Position numbers and translations under genes: made by a program | The notes under the pieces: model-generated | What the model was told of the DNA's origin: nothing | What the model saw: only the letters and a program-made list of their open reading frames with translations | Database searches by the model: none | Shown: positions 1-7,364 of the stretch, piece by piece | Layout of the letters: every line of letters starts with the position of its first letter | Numbering within the stretch: position 1 is the stretch's first letter | NCBI GenBank assembly: GCA_034665745.1 | Contig: JAXDJJ010000005.1 | Span: 1 to 51,495 of the forward strand | From: JAXDJJ01 sp034665745 | GTDB taxonomy: Bacteria; Actinomycetota; CADDZG01; WHSQ01 | Direction of reading: 5' to 3' | DNA length: 51,495 nt

Positions 1-980
1 TGTTGAAGACGGAGTTCCCTCCTCTGTCGGCTGCCGACTGCGAGCGCGCGGCGATGGATCTGATGGACGACGATCAGGCGAGGAAGTTCAAGGAAACGGG
101 TGAGGTCGACTTCGCGTACTCCGAGCAGGGCCTCGGCCGCTTCCGGGTAAACGTGTTCCGGCAGCGCGGAAGCGTTGGCATGGCATGTCGGCGCGTCCTT
201 CCTGGAAGTCCCGCGTTCGACACCTTGGGCCTTCCACCGGTGATCAAGACCCTCGCCGAAGAGCAGCGCGGCCTTCTGCTCGTGACGGGCCCGACGTCGT
301 CCGGAAAGACGACGACGACCGGGGCGATCATCAACCACATCAACGCGACGCGGTCGTGTCACATCCTTACGATCGAGGATCCGATCGAGATCCTCCACCC
401 GGACCGCGAGGCGATCGTGAACCAGCGCGAGATCGGTCACGACACGGCGGATTTCGCCGTGGCGCTCCGTGCCGCGATGCGGCAAGACCCAGACGTGATC
501 TTCGTCGGCGAGATCAGAGATGCCGAAACCGTCAAGGCGGCGCTTCAAGCAGCAGAGACTGGACACTTCGTCGTTTCAACCCTTCACACGACCGACGTCT
601 CCGAAACCGTCAACCGCATCATCGACTTCTTCCCGCCTCACCAGCAGAAGCAGATCCGAGTGTCTCTCGCTGCATCACTCAAAGGCATCGTGTCTCAGCG
701 ACTCCTGCCGCGGAAAGACAACAAGGGCCGTATCCCCGCGGTTGAGGTCCTGGTCATGAACGGTCGCATCCACGACCTGATCTTGAACTCGGATCAGACC
801 CACATGATCCACGACATCGTCGCGGAATCGTCTTTCTACGGGATGCAGACATTCGATCAAGCGTTGCTGGCTCTCTACCGGGCGGGACTCGTGGGCCTCG
901 AAGATGCGATGTCGGCCGCGACTAACGCGCACGATTTCCAGATCGCCTTGAGACAAGAGGGCCTCCAGCCGGTCTCGTAG
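1..980 (+). CDS. pilT: Type IV pilus retraction ATPase PilT, 5' end missing
   Basis: Cytoplasmic hexameric ATPase of the GspE/PilT secretion ATPase family, which powers pilus retraction. Numbered from the TTG at base 3, the visible part has a Walker A (GPTSSGKTTTT, about 96-106), an Asp box (TIEDPIE), a Walker B (DVIFVGEIRD, about 163-173) and the His box (STLHTTD). The PilT signature (AIRAAMRQDP-like, here ALRAAMRQDP) is present. Family members start with about 35-40 residues that are absent here (the region ending in SDLHL-type sequence), and the frame is open to base 1, so the gene continues upstream of the window and the TTG is not the true start. The next gene (cca) begins 11 bases after the stop. 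No pilin or other pilus genes are visible in the window. Confidence 0.93.
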   Translation, partial: LKTEFPPLSAADCERAAMDLMDDDQARKFKETGEVDFAYSEQGLGRFRVNVFRQRGSVGMACRRVLPGSPAFDTLGLPPVIKTLAEEQRGLLLVTGPTSSGKTTTTGAIINHINATRSCHILTIEDPIEILHPDREAIVNQREIGHDTADFAVALRAAMRQDPDVIFVGEIRDAETVKAALQAAETGHFVVSTLHTTDVSETVNRIIDFFPPHQQKQIRVSLAASLKGIVSQRLLPRKDNKGRIPAVEVLVMNGRIHDLILNSDQTHMIHDIVAESSFYGMQTFDQALLALYRAGLVGLEDAMSAATNAHDFQIALRQEGLQPVS

Positions 981-991
981 GGTTGGGGGTC

Positions 992-2386
992 ATGTCGCGG
1001 CCCCTGGACCTCGCGCAGCTCCTGGACGAAGGCTCTCCTCTGCTAGACGTTGCAGAGGCATTCCGCGCGTCCGGCCACGAGCTGTACCTCGTAGGGGGTT
1101 CCGTCCGTGACGCGTGGCTTCGGAGGCCGCACGACGATCTCGACTTCGCGACCGACGCCACTCCGGGAGAAACGAAGAAGATCGTCAAGCCTCTGGCGAA
1201 AGCCGTGTGGCTACAGGGCGAAGAGTTCGGAACGATCGGCGCCGAGATCGCAGACCTCCGGATGGAGATCACGACCTTCCGGACCGAGCAGTACCAGCCG
1301 GCGTCGCGCCACCCAGAGGTGCAGTTCGCGTCGGACATAGATACGGACCTCTCTCGTAGGGACTTCACGATCAACGCGATGGCGGTGCGCCTTCCGGAGA
1401 AAACGGCCGTCGATCCATTCGAGGGCGTGAAGGATCTGGCTGCGAAACTCATCCGGACACCACTCGACCCCGTCATCTCATTCACAGACGATCCCTTGCG
1501 GATGCTGCGCGCGTTCCGGTTCGCGTCGCAACTGGACTTCAAGATCGACGAAGCGGTTCTTACCGCGGTCCACGATCTTCGCGACGAGATCAAGACGGTT
1601 TCATCAGAGCGGATCCGAGACGAGCTGTCCAAGCTCGTTACGGGAGCTGCCCCCGCGCGCGCTCTGGAACTTGCCGAGGCAACGGGATTGACGCAGCACT
1701 TTCTCCCTGAGCTCTCCAACCTGAAGCTCGAGCAGGATCCGGTGCAGAAGCACAAGGACGTCTTCCATCACACGCTTGCCGTGATGGAGCGAACCGACCC
1801 GATCCTGGAGCTGCGTCTTGCCGCGTTGTTGCATGACATCGGCAAACCGAAGACGCGCAGGATCGATCCGAAGGAAGGCGTGTCGTTCCACCATCACGAA
1901 GTGGTTGGGGCCGACATGGCGGCCGAGAGATTGCGAGCCTTGCGCTTCAGCAACGATGTCGTCGCGACCGTCTCGGAGGTCATCCGGCTCCACCACCGCT
2001 TCCACACCTATCGCCTGGGATGGTCCGACTCTGCGGTGCGCCGTTACGTACGAGACGCAGGTCCGTTGCTACCGACGTTGAACGCAATGGTGCGTGCCGA
2101 CTGCACCACGAGGAATGCAGCCAAGGCGAAAGAACTTGCCCGGCGCATGGACGAGCTCGAGGAGCGGATCAAGGAGCTGGCGGCGAAAGAGGAGCTCGAC
2201 AAGATCCGGCCCGACCTCGACGGTCAGCAGGTCATGGAGCACCTCGCCATCCCGCCCGGCCCCCTCATCGGTGAAGCTCTCAATTTCTTGCTGGAACTCC
2301 GTCTCGAGGAAGGTCCCCTAGGGGACGAAGAGGCCCTGAAACGCCTCGACGCGTGGTGGGCGGAGCGCGGACGAGCGGATGGCTGA
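992..2386 (+). CDS. cca: CCA tRNA nucleotidyltransferase with HD domain
   Basis: Adds or repairs the 3' CCA end of tRNAs using CTP and ATP. The class II nucleotidyltransferase head has LVGGSVRDAWL (about 33-43), the metal-binding DLDFAT (DxD at 49-51) and the RRDFTINAMA motif (about 122-131). An HD phosphohydrolase domain follows (LLHDIGKPKTR, then HHHEVVGADMA), as in many bacterial CCA enzymes. Length is 464 residues, normal for the HD-containing group. I chose the ATG at 992 because it has a G-rich stretch just upstream and gives a standard N-terminus; an in-frame TTG lies at 983. The 3' end overlaps the methyltransferase by 8 bases, so the two are probably co-translated. Confidence 0.93.
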   Translation: MSRPLDLAQLLDEGSPLLDVAEAFRASGHELYLVGGSVRDAWLRRPHDDLDFATDATPGETKKIVKPLAKAVWLQGEEFGTIGAEIADLRMEITTFRTEQYQPASRHPEVQFASDIDTDLSRRDFTINAMAVRLPEKTAVDPFEGVKDLAAKLIRTPLDPVISFTDDPLRMLRAFRFASQLDFKIDEAVLTAVHDLRDEIKTVSSERIRDELSKLVTGAAPARALELAEATGLTQHFLPELSNLKLEQDPVQKHKDVFHHTLAVMERTDPILELRLAALLHDIGKPKTRRIDPKEGVSFHHHEVVGADMAAERLRALRFSNDVVATVSEVIRLHHRFHTYRLGWSDSAVRRYVRDAGPLLPTLNAMVRADCTTRNAAKAKELARRMDELEERIKELAAKEELDKIRPDLDGQQVMEHLAIPPGPLIGEALNFLLELRLEEGPLGDEEALKRLDAWWAERGRADG

Positions 2387-3113
2387 CCCGAAACCACACC
2401 CGGGTGAGCCTTACTTCGGACCGATCGGCGACACCCTGGGTCGTGCCTATCTTCGCTACAACTTCACGAAAGGCTCCGAGCAAGAGGTGGCGTTCCTTCT
2501 CGACGTCATCGGTCCGGGCAACGGTCGTCGTCTCCTCGACGTCGGGTGCGGGCCGGGCCGGCTCGCGGTTCCCCTAGCGAAAGCTGGGTGGTCGGTCACG
2601 GGGATCGATATCTCCCAAGGGTTCTTGGATATAGCGGCCGAGGAAGCTCGCTCGGCCGGCGTCGCCATGTCGCTCTTCCAGGTCGATGCTCGCCAGATGC
2701 CCTTCGACGCCGAGTTCGATGCAGTCATCTCGATCTGTCAGGGCGGCTTCGGCCTGATGGGTAAAGACGATGACTTCATCCTGAAGCGGATGGCAGAGTC
2801 GGTACGTCCCGAAGGCCTCGTCGTTGTGAGCGCGTTCAGCGCCTACTTCGCGGCCCGCGAACAGCGCGACGCGCACCTCGATGCCGACGCGGGGGTTGTT
2901 CATGAGGTCATGACGGTGAAGAACCCGGCCGGGGCGGAGCACTCCTTCGACGCGTGGACATCCGTGTACACACCACGAGAGCTGCGTTTGCTGGCTTTGG
3001 GCGTCGGACTGGTCCCGGAACACGTCTGGTCGGTTTCGCCGGGGGCTTATGCGCGACGCAAGCCCGACGTGGAGCATTACGAGTTCTTGCTCGTGGCGCG
3101 CAAGCCCGCTTAG
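2379..3113 (+). CDS. Class I SAM-dependent methyltransferase
   Basis: 244-residue cytoplasmic methyltransferase with a Rossmann fold. Motif I is clear (LLDVGCGPGR, about 52-61), followed by the acidic end of strand 2 (VTGIDIS) and motif post-II (FQVDARQMPF), which gives the Asp that contacts the adenine ring. Motif IV is FDAVISICQGGFG. The substrate cannot be read from the sequence; the family includes enzymes acting on small molecules, ubiquinone/menaquinone precursors and RNA. The ATG lies inside the last codons of cca, suggesting translational coupling. The stop codon shares a 4-bp TTAG with the stop of the MFS gene on the opposite strand. Confidence 0.85.
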   Translation: MADPKPHPGEPYFGPIGDTLGRAYLRYNFTKGSEQEVAFLLDVIGPGNGRRLLDVGCGPGRLAVPLAKAGWSVTGIDISQGFLDIAAEEARSAGVAMSLFQVDARQMPFDAEFDAVISICQGGFGLMGKDDDFILKRMAESVRPEGLVVVSAFSAYFAAREQRDAHLDADAGVVHEVMTVKNPAGAEHSFDAWTSVYTPRELRLLALGVGLVPEHVWSVSPGAYARRKPDVEHYEFLLVARKPA

Positions 3114-4363
3114 AGCAGCTCCGCTCGTTGCATCGCCGCGTACATGACGGCCGTAACGAGCAACGTCCCGACCCCGGCCCCTATCAACAAGGGACGGAAC
3201 GAGATGTGTTGGAACGTCACCATCAGTAACCCCGCTGCGACGCTGGCGAGGTTGTAGAGGATGTCGTACAGCGCGAACGCGCGACCACGCATGTCGTCGG
3301 GTAGAGCGTCTTGGACCTGAGCGTCCACCGCGACCTTCGTGAGGAAGGTACCGAAACCACCGATGAACGTGAGTCCGAGGACCGCATAGATGTCGATGAT
3401 CCCGCCGAGGGCAACGATGCCGACACCGGAGACAACGAAGCCCGCCAGGATCAACTGAGGCCGGTTGAAGCGCCCGCCGAAGAATGAGGCAGTCACTGCC
3501 GCGCTGAATGCTCCCGCACCGGCTGCGCCCAACGCGAGGGCGCTCGACGACAGTTTGCCTGCATCATCGGAGGCTTGCGGGTAGATGTCCTTGATGACGA
3601 GGATCGCGGCGATCGCGACGAACATCCCGATGGTTCGAACGATGAAGATGCCGATCAGCGGGAGGCGCGCAGCAGAACGGCTCCATATAGCCCGAAGTCC
3701 TTCGAGCATCTCTCGCACCACGACACCCGCAGCGTCGACGACTCGAACCGCGCGCTCGTGTGTGTGAGCGAAGGGATCGGAAAGCCTGCCCGATAGCCAC
3801 CCCGCGGCCGCATAGATGAGACCGGCCACGATGTAGGGCGTCGACGTCGGTGCGCTCCCCGCGATCATCACGCCGATGACGCCGCCGGCCAGCGCCGCCA
3901 GCATCCCGCCGCCTGCCGACAGCGCGTTCCCGCGCAAGAGGTGTTTGTCGTGCAGAACCGCAGGCAGCAAGGCCCCCTTCGTCGTCAAGAACAATCGTCC
4001 TAGAGCGAGGATCGCAAGGAGGCACGCGAGCAACTCACCGTTGCCGGGCACCAGGCGCGACCAGAGAGGCAATGTCACCAGGAGAACGGCGCGGAGAGCG
4101 TTCGTCCAGATCAGAAGGCCCCGGCGAGGCCAGCGATCGACGAACACGCCCATGAAAGGAGACAGCACCGAATACGGAAGAAGGGTGAGCACGAACAGCG
4201 CCAGGATCTTCCCGGGAGTGCCTTGTCGGAACGGCTCGATGACGAGCTCGTACGTGAAGGCCGCCTGAGCTAAGCCGTCAGCGGCTTGTGACAGTCCTTG
4301 CGCCCCCAGGAGGACGCGGAAGTCCCGCTGCCCCAGCAGGACGCGGATTCGGTCCGCGTCCAT
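3110..4363 (-). CDS. MFS transporter, MFS_3/EntS-like
   Basis: 417-residue polytopic inner-membrane protein with about 12 hydrophobic segments, of the major facilitator superfamily group that contains enterobactin exporter EntS and macrolide exporters. The loop between helices 2 and 3 has the family motif in the form GVFVDRWPRRGLL. The substrate is unknown. It starts 5 bases after the stop of ino1 on the same strand and has no promoter of its own that I can see, so it is probably the last gene of a padR-ino1-MFS unit. That position would allow a link to inositol-derived metabolites, but this is inference only. It converges on the methyltransferase with a 4-bp overlap of stop codons. Confidence 0.82.
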   Translation of the reverse strand: MDADRIRVLLGQRDFRVLLGAQGLSQAADGLAQAAFTYELVIEPFRQGTPGKILALFVLTLLPYSVLSPFMGVFVDRWPRRGLLIWTNALRAVLLVTLPLWSRLVPGNGELLACLLAILALGRLFLTTKGALLPAVLHDKHLLRGNALSAGGGMLAALAGGVIGVMIAGSAPTSTPYIVAGLIYAAAGWLSGRLSDPFAHTHERAVRVVDAAGVVVREMLEGLRAIWSRSAARLPLIGIFIVRTIGMFVAIAAILVIKDIYPQASDDAGKLSSSALALGAAGAGAFSAAVTASFFGGRFNRPQLILAGFVVSGVGIVALGGIIDIYAVLGLTFIGGFGTFLTKVAVDAQVQDALPDDMRGRAFALYDILYNLASVAAGLLMVTFQHISFRPLLIGAGVGTLLVTAVMYAAMQRAELL

Positions 4364-4368
4364 GAAAG

Positions 4369-5535
4369 CTAGGGCTTGGTGCGGATCGCGGCGCCGGTCT
4401 CGAGCGAGAAGCCGTTGTTGTTGTGGCCGTTCGTCGCCGCATCGATCGCGTCGATCGTGATCTGGTCCTCTTTGATGAACGCCTCGACGAGGTCATGCGC
4501 CTCTTCGTCCGAGTACTGCACCGGAGGCGACTTCATGAAGTACGCGCTCGGCCCGAGCAAAGGCCCACCGATGCCGCGGTCAAGTGCGACCTTGGCACAG
4601 CGAACCGCGTCGATGACGACACCAGCGGAGTTGGGCGAGTCCCAGACCTCGAGCTTGAGCTCCATGTTGACGGGGATGTCACCGAACTCACGGCCCTCGA
4701 TGCGGATGTATGCCCACTTACGGTCCTTCAGCCATGGAACGTGATCCGACGGGCCGATGTGGATGTCCTCGGAGTCGATGCCGTTCTGGATCTGCGAGGT
4801 CACCGACTGGGTCTTCGAGATCTTCTTGGACTTGAGGCGATCGCGCTCGAGCATGTTCTTGAAGTCCATGTTCCCGCCGAAGTTCAGCTGGTAGGTGTGA
4901 TCGATGACCACACCGCGGTCTTCGAACAGCTTCGAGAGAAGACGGTGCGAGATCGTCGCGCCGACCTGGCTCTTGATGTCGTCACCGATGATCGGGATCC
5001 CGTGCTTCGTGAACCGCTGCGCCCAGTCCTCGTTCGTTGCGATGAAGACGGGCATGCAGTTGATCAGTGCGACGCCTGCCTCGAGTGCCTGCTCGGCGTA
5101 GAAGCGCGCGGCCTGCTCGGACCCGACCGGAAGGTAGTTAACGAGGACGTCGGTCTGCGTTTCGCGCAAGACCTTGGCAACGTCCACGGGCGGTAGTTCG
5201 GATTCGGTGACCATCTCGCGATAGAAGTGGCCGAGGCCGTCGTACGTGTGTCCACGCTGGACAGGAACATCGAGGTCCGGGACGTCCGAGAACTTGATCG
5301 TGTTGTTGGGCTCGACCCAGATCGCCTCGGAGAGATCGAGTCCGACCTTGTTGGAGTCGACATCGAACGCGCACGAGAACTCGATGTCGGACACGTGGTA
5401 CGGGCCGAGGTCCACGTGCATCAAACCGGGTACGACTTCGCCCGATTGTGCTTTCGCGTAGTACTCGATCCCCTGCACCAGCGATGATGCGCAGTTACCT
5501 GCTCCGATGATCCCTACTCTGACCTTCTTGGTCAT
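4369..5535 (-). CDS. ino1: myo-Inositol-1-phosphate synthase
   Basis: NAD-dependent cyclisation of glucose 6-phosphate to 1L-myo-inositol 1-phosphate, the entry step for phosphatidylinositol and mycothiol in actinobacteria. The N-terminus carries the dinucleotide-binding GIIGAGNCASSLVQGIEYY, nearly as in the mycobacterial enzyme, followed by the PGLMHVDLGPYHVSDIEF block. The catalytic region has the conserved lysine stretch (NFGGNMDFKNML) and LKDRKWAYIRIEG. Length is 388 residues, normal for the short bacterial form. I start at the ATG at 5535, which has GGGAGGGG just upstream; an alternative ATG at 5553 overlaps the padR stop as ATGA but lacks as good a ribosome site. Its neighbour padR is the conserved partner in actinobacteria. 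Confidence 0.95.
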   Translation of the reverse strand: MTKKVRVGIIGAGNCASSLVQGIEYYAKAQSGEVVPGLMHVDLGPYHVSDIEFSCAFDVDSNKVGLDLSEAIWVEPNNTIKFSDVPDLDVPVQRGHTYDGLGHFYREMVTESELPPVDVAKVLRETQTDVLVNYLPVGSEQAARFYAEQALEAGVALINCMPVFIATNEDWAQRFTKHGIPIIGDDIKSQVGATISHRLLSKLFEDRGVVIDHTYQLNFGGNMDFKNMLERDRLKSKKISKTQSVTSQIQNGIDSEDIHIGPSDHVPWLKDRKWAYIRIEGREFGDIPVNMELKLEVWDSPNSAGVVIDAVRCAKVALDRGIGGPLLGPSAYFMKSPPVQYSDEEAHDLVEAFIKEDQITIDAIDAATNGHNNNGFSLETGAAIRTKP

Positions 5536-5549
5536 TTCCCCTCCCTGGG

Positions 5550-6188
5550 TCATGCGTTCGTCGTTTCCGGCGCGGCGCTCATAGGAGCGCGCTCCTTAGT
5601 GATCAGCTCTTCGATCCACGCGATGTCGCTCTCTGTCGAGGCCATCCCGTGGTTGTGCATAGACAACGTGTAACTGTCGATCCGTTCGCGGTAGTCCCGC
5701 AGGTTGTTCTTGAACTCAGCCAACTTGTCGATCAGGTATGCCCTGCGACGCTCCAACAGGGCCAAGCGCGTTTCGGGTTGCAAGTAGCGGAAGAAAGCCA
5801 ACTTCAAAGTGAAGTGCTCGGCGTCGACCGCCGCCGCGGTCTCTTCGAGCATCGCGGCGAACATCTCCTCGCCGAGGGTCGTGATCCGGTAGACGTTCTT
5901 CTTGCGGCCGCTGGACAGCGACGCGTTCGAGGTGGTCCGGGCGCGACTGCGGGTCTTGGTCGAGGTCATGCGGGTCGACCGGCTGCGCCGCGTGGGCAGC
6001 TCGGTCTCGACCTTTTCGACCGCCCCCGATTTGGCGAGGCGGCGCAAGGTCGGGTAGAGCGAACCCCAGGAGACCTGCCAGAAAGGACCGAGCATGCCGC
6101 CGAGCTGCTTACGCAACTCGTAGCCGTGCATCTCCTTATCCTTGAGGAGCCCCAGAACGGGTAGCTCCAGCATGCCTGGTTGCTTCAA
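5550..6188 (-). CDS. PadR-family transcriptional regulator of ino1
   Basis: Winged-helix repressor of the PadR family. The DNA-binding domain runs from MLELPVLGLL through MHGYELRKQL and the recognition segment SWGSLYPTLRRL; a C-terminal helical dimerisation region follows (about 120-200). It is immediately upstream of ino1, an arrangement also found in mycobacteria (Rv0047c-Rv0046c, from memory), so ino1 is its likely target along with its own gene. A perfect dyad lies 25 bases before the start. Oddity: the wing between residues about 64 and 97 is expanded by a Ser/Thr/Arg-rich stretch. Start is uncertain: TTG at 6188 has AGGAAG ten bases upstream; ATG at 6173 is the alternative and would start exactly at MLELPVLG. 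Confidence 0.87.
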   Translation of the reverse strand: MKQPGMLELPVLGLLKDKEMHGYELRKQLGGMLGPFWQVSWGSLYPTLRRLAKSGAVEKVETELPTRRSRSTRMTSTKTRSRARTTSNASLSSGRKKNVYRITTLGEEMFAAMLEETAAAVDAEHFTLKLAFFRYLQPETRLALLERRRAYLIDKLAEFKNNLRDYRERIDSYTLSMHNHGMASTESDIAWIEELITKERAPMSAAPETTNA

Positions 6189-6212
6189 GTGGCCCGCACT
6201 TCCTATCGGTTG

Positions 6213-6233
6213 GATATATCGAAGCGATATATC
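6213..6233. promoter_or_regulatory. Perfect 9-3-9 dyad, probable PadR operator
   Basis: GATATATCG (6213-6221) and CGATATATC (6225-6233) are exact reverse complements around AAG. The site lies in the divergent region between padR and the DUF5318 gene, about 25 bases from the padR start, in an otherwise GC-rich sequence. PadR proteins bind AT-rich dyads next to their own genes. The TATATC half may also serve as the -10 of the padR promoter, so binding would block transcription. Confidence 0.6.
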
Positions 6234-6279
6234 ACCACGATACTACCCGTGATGCAAATCGCCGCCTGGGGGCCGGGAG

Positions 6280-6285
6280 TAGCAT
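6280..6285 (+). promoter_or_regulatory. -10 element (TAGCAT), leaderless start of DUF5318 gene
   Basis: TAGCAT ends six bases before the ATG at 6292 and no Shine-Dalgarno is present, so transcription probably begins at or next to the start codon. The same geometry recurs at many unit-first genes in this window. Confidence 0.45.
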
Positions 6286-6291
6286 CCCCTG

Positions 6292-6741
6292 ATGTCGCAG
6301 TCGGGACGCAGCTTCGACCCCACCCGGCCCCCTGCTCCAGGGGGTCCTACGGTCGATTACACCCTCGCCCGGCGCTCGGCCCTCCTGGCCGTCCGGCGTG
6401 GGACCCTCGGGACCTCCGACGTCTGTGACGCCCACCCGGAGCTCCTGCGCGCCGCTCGCAATATCGGCAGCGTGGACGATCACAAGTGCCCGATCTGCTC
6501 TCACGAGGCCCTCCGCCACGTCAGCTACGTGTACGGCGAGGAGCTCAAGCGCAACAACGGGAGGGTCGTCTACCCGGCTGAATGGCTGGCCGAGCTGGCC
6601 GCCGAGCACGATCAGTTCACCTGTTACGTCGTCGAGGTGTGCACGGATTGCGCGTGGAACCATCTGGTCCGCTCTTATGAGGCGGGCCGCCGTTTCAGGC
6701 GTGAGCGTTCGACCAGCCCATCTCGCAGCCAAGGTAGTTGA
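6292..6741 (+). CDS. DUF5318 zinc-ribbon protein
   Basis: 149-residue soluble protein of the actinobacterial DUF5318 family. Function is unknown. A conserved zinc-ribbon-like arrangement is visible: CPIC at 66-69 and CTDC at 117-120, with an extra Cys at 111. The core begins at VDYTLARRSALLAVRRG and includes HVSYVYGEELKRNNGRVV. In mycobacteria the equivalent gene (Rv0049, from memory) sits directly before ponA1; here two membrane-protein genes separate it from the penicillin-binding protein gene. The last codons overlap the next start as TTGA. It is transcribed away from padR and may share the region containing the dyad operator. Confidence 0.85.
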   Translation: MSQSGRSFDPTRPPAPGGPTVDYTLARRSALLAVRRGTLGTSDVCDAHPELLRAARNIGSVDDHKCPICSHEALRHVSYVYGEELKRNNGRVVYPAEWLAELAAEHDQFTCYVVEVCTDCAWNHLVRSYEAGRRFRRERSTSPSRSQGS

Positions 6742-7364
6742 GCTCTAGGGCCTCGGTAGCGGCTCGGGTCGCAGGGGTCATCGGCGCCCTCGGCTACCTG
6801 ACCGGGATGGTCGACGGCCCGGTGCTTGGGGTCCTCGCAGGCCTCGCCCTCGTCACTTTCGGACGAGCTCTTGTGAGCCCCACGGGGGCAGAGTTGATCG
6901 GTCCGGGTGCGTTCGGGGTGATGGCGGGCGCGGCCGGTGCCGTCGCCCTCAGGTGGGGGACCCTGGACCTCGGCGATATCCGCGGGATACAAGGAGTCCT
7001 CGGCCCGACCGTGGCGGTTGAACCTCAGGCGGCGGCGGTCATGGCGGCGGCAGCCTTAGGCGCGGCAACGATCGCTCTGGGGCTCTGGCTGGGACCGGCC
7101 CCCCATGGGGGCCCGGTCCGGTGGTGGTGGTGGCTCGAGACGTCGACCGGAGCGCTCCTTCTCGCGTCGCTGTTCGTTGGCCCCCAGGCCACCGACCTCC
7201 TCACGGTGCTGACATGGCTCGGTTCGGCAGCGGTCATCGGCCTTTCGGCGATCGGGATCCGTAAGGCGCTGGGATCCAGGAGTGTCAGCGTCCGGCTCGC
7301 GGTCGTGGGTCTCTGCGCCGCGGTCGTGTCGGCCGCCGCGGCGGTAATCGGGAGCAGCGCGTGA
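6738..7364 (+). CDS. Unknown polytopic membrane protein
   Basis: 208 residues, very rich in Ala, Gly, Val and Leu, with about six hydrophobic segments and short loops, one of which has a run of five tryptophans near residue 130. I do not recognise the family. The TTG start overlaps the DUF5318 stop (TTGA) with AAGG four bases upstream, and the 3' end overlaps the next gene as GTGA, so three genes are translationally chained. Position between DUF5318 and a class A penicillin-binding protein suggests an envelope role, but no catalytic residues stand out. Confidence that this is a real gene is good because of the overlaps and consistent membrane-protein composition; confidence in any function is nil. 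Confidence 0.65.
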   Translation: MSSRASVAARVAGVIGALGYLTGMVDGPVLGVLAGLALVTFGRALVSPTGAELIGPGAFGVMAGAAGAVALRWGTLDLGDIRGIQGVLGPTVAVEPQAAAVMAAAALGAATIALGLWLGPAPHGGPVRWWWWLETSTGALLLASLFVGPQATDLLTVLTWLGSAAVIGLSAIGIRKALGSRSVSVRLAVVGLCAAVVSAAAAVIGSSA

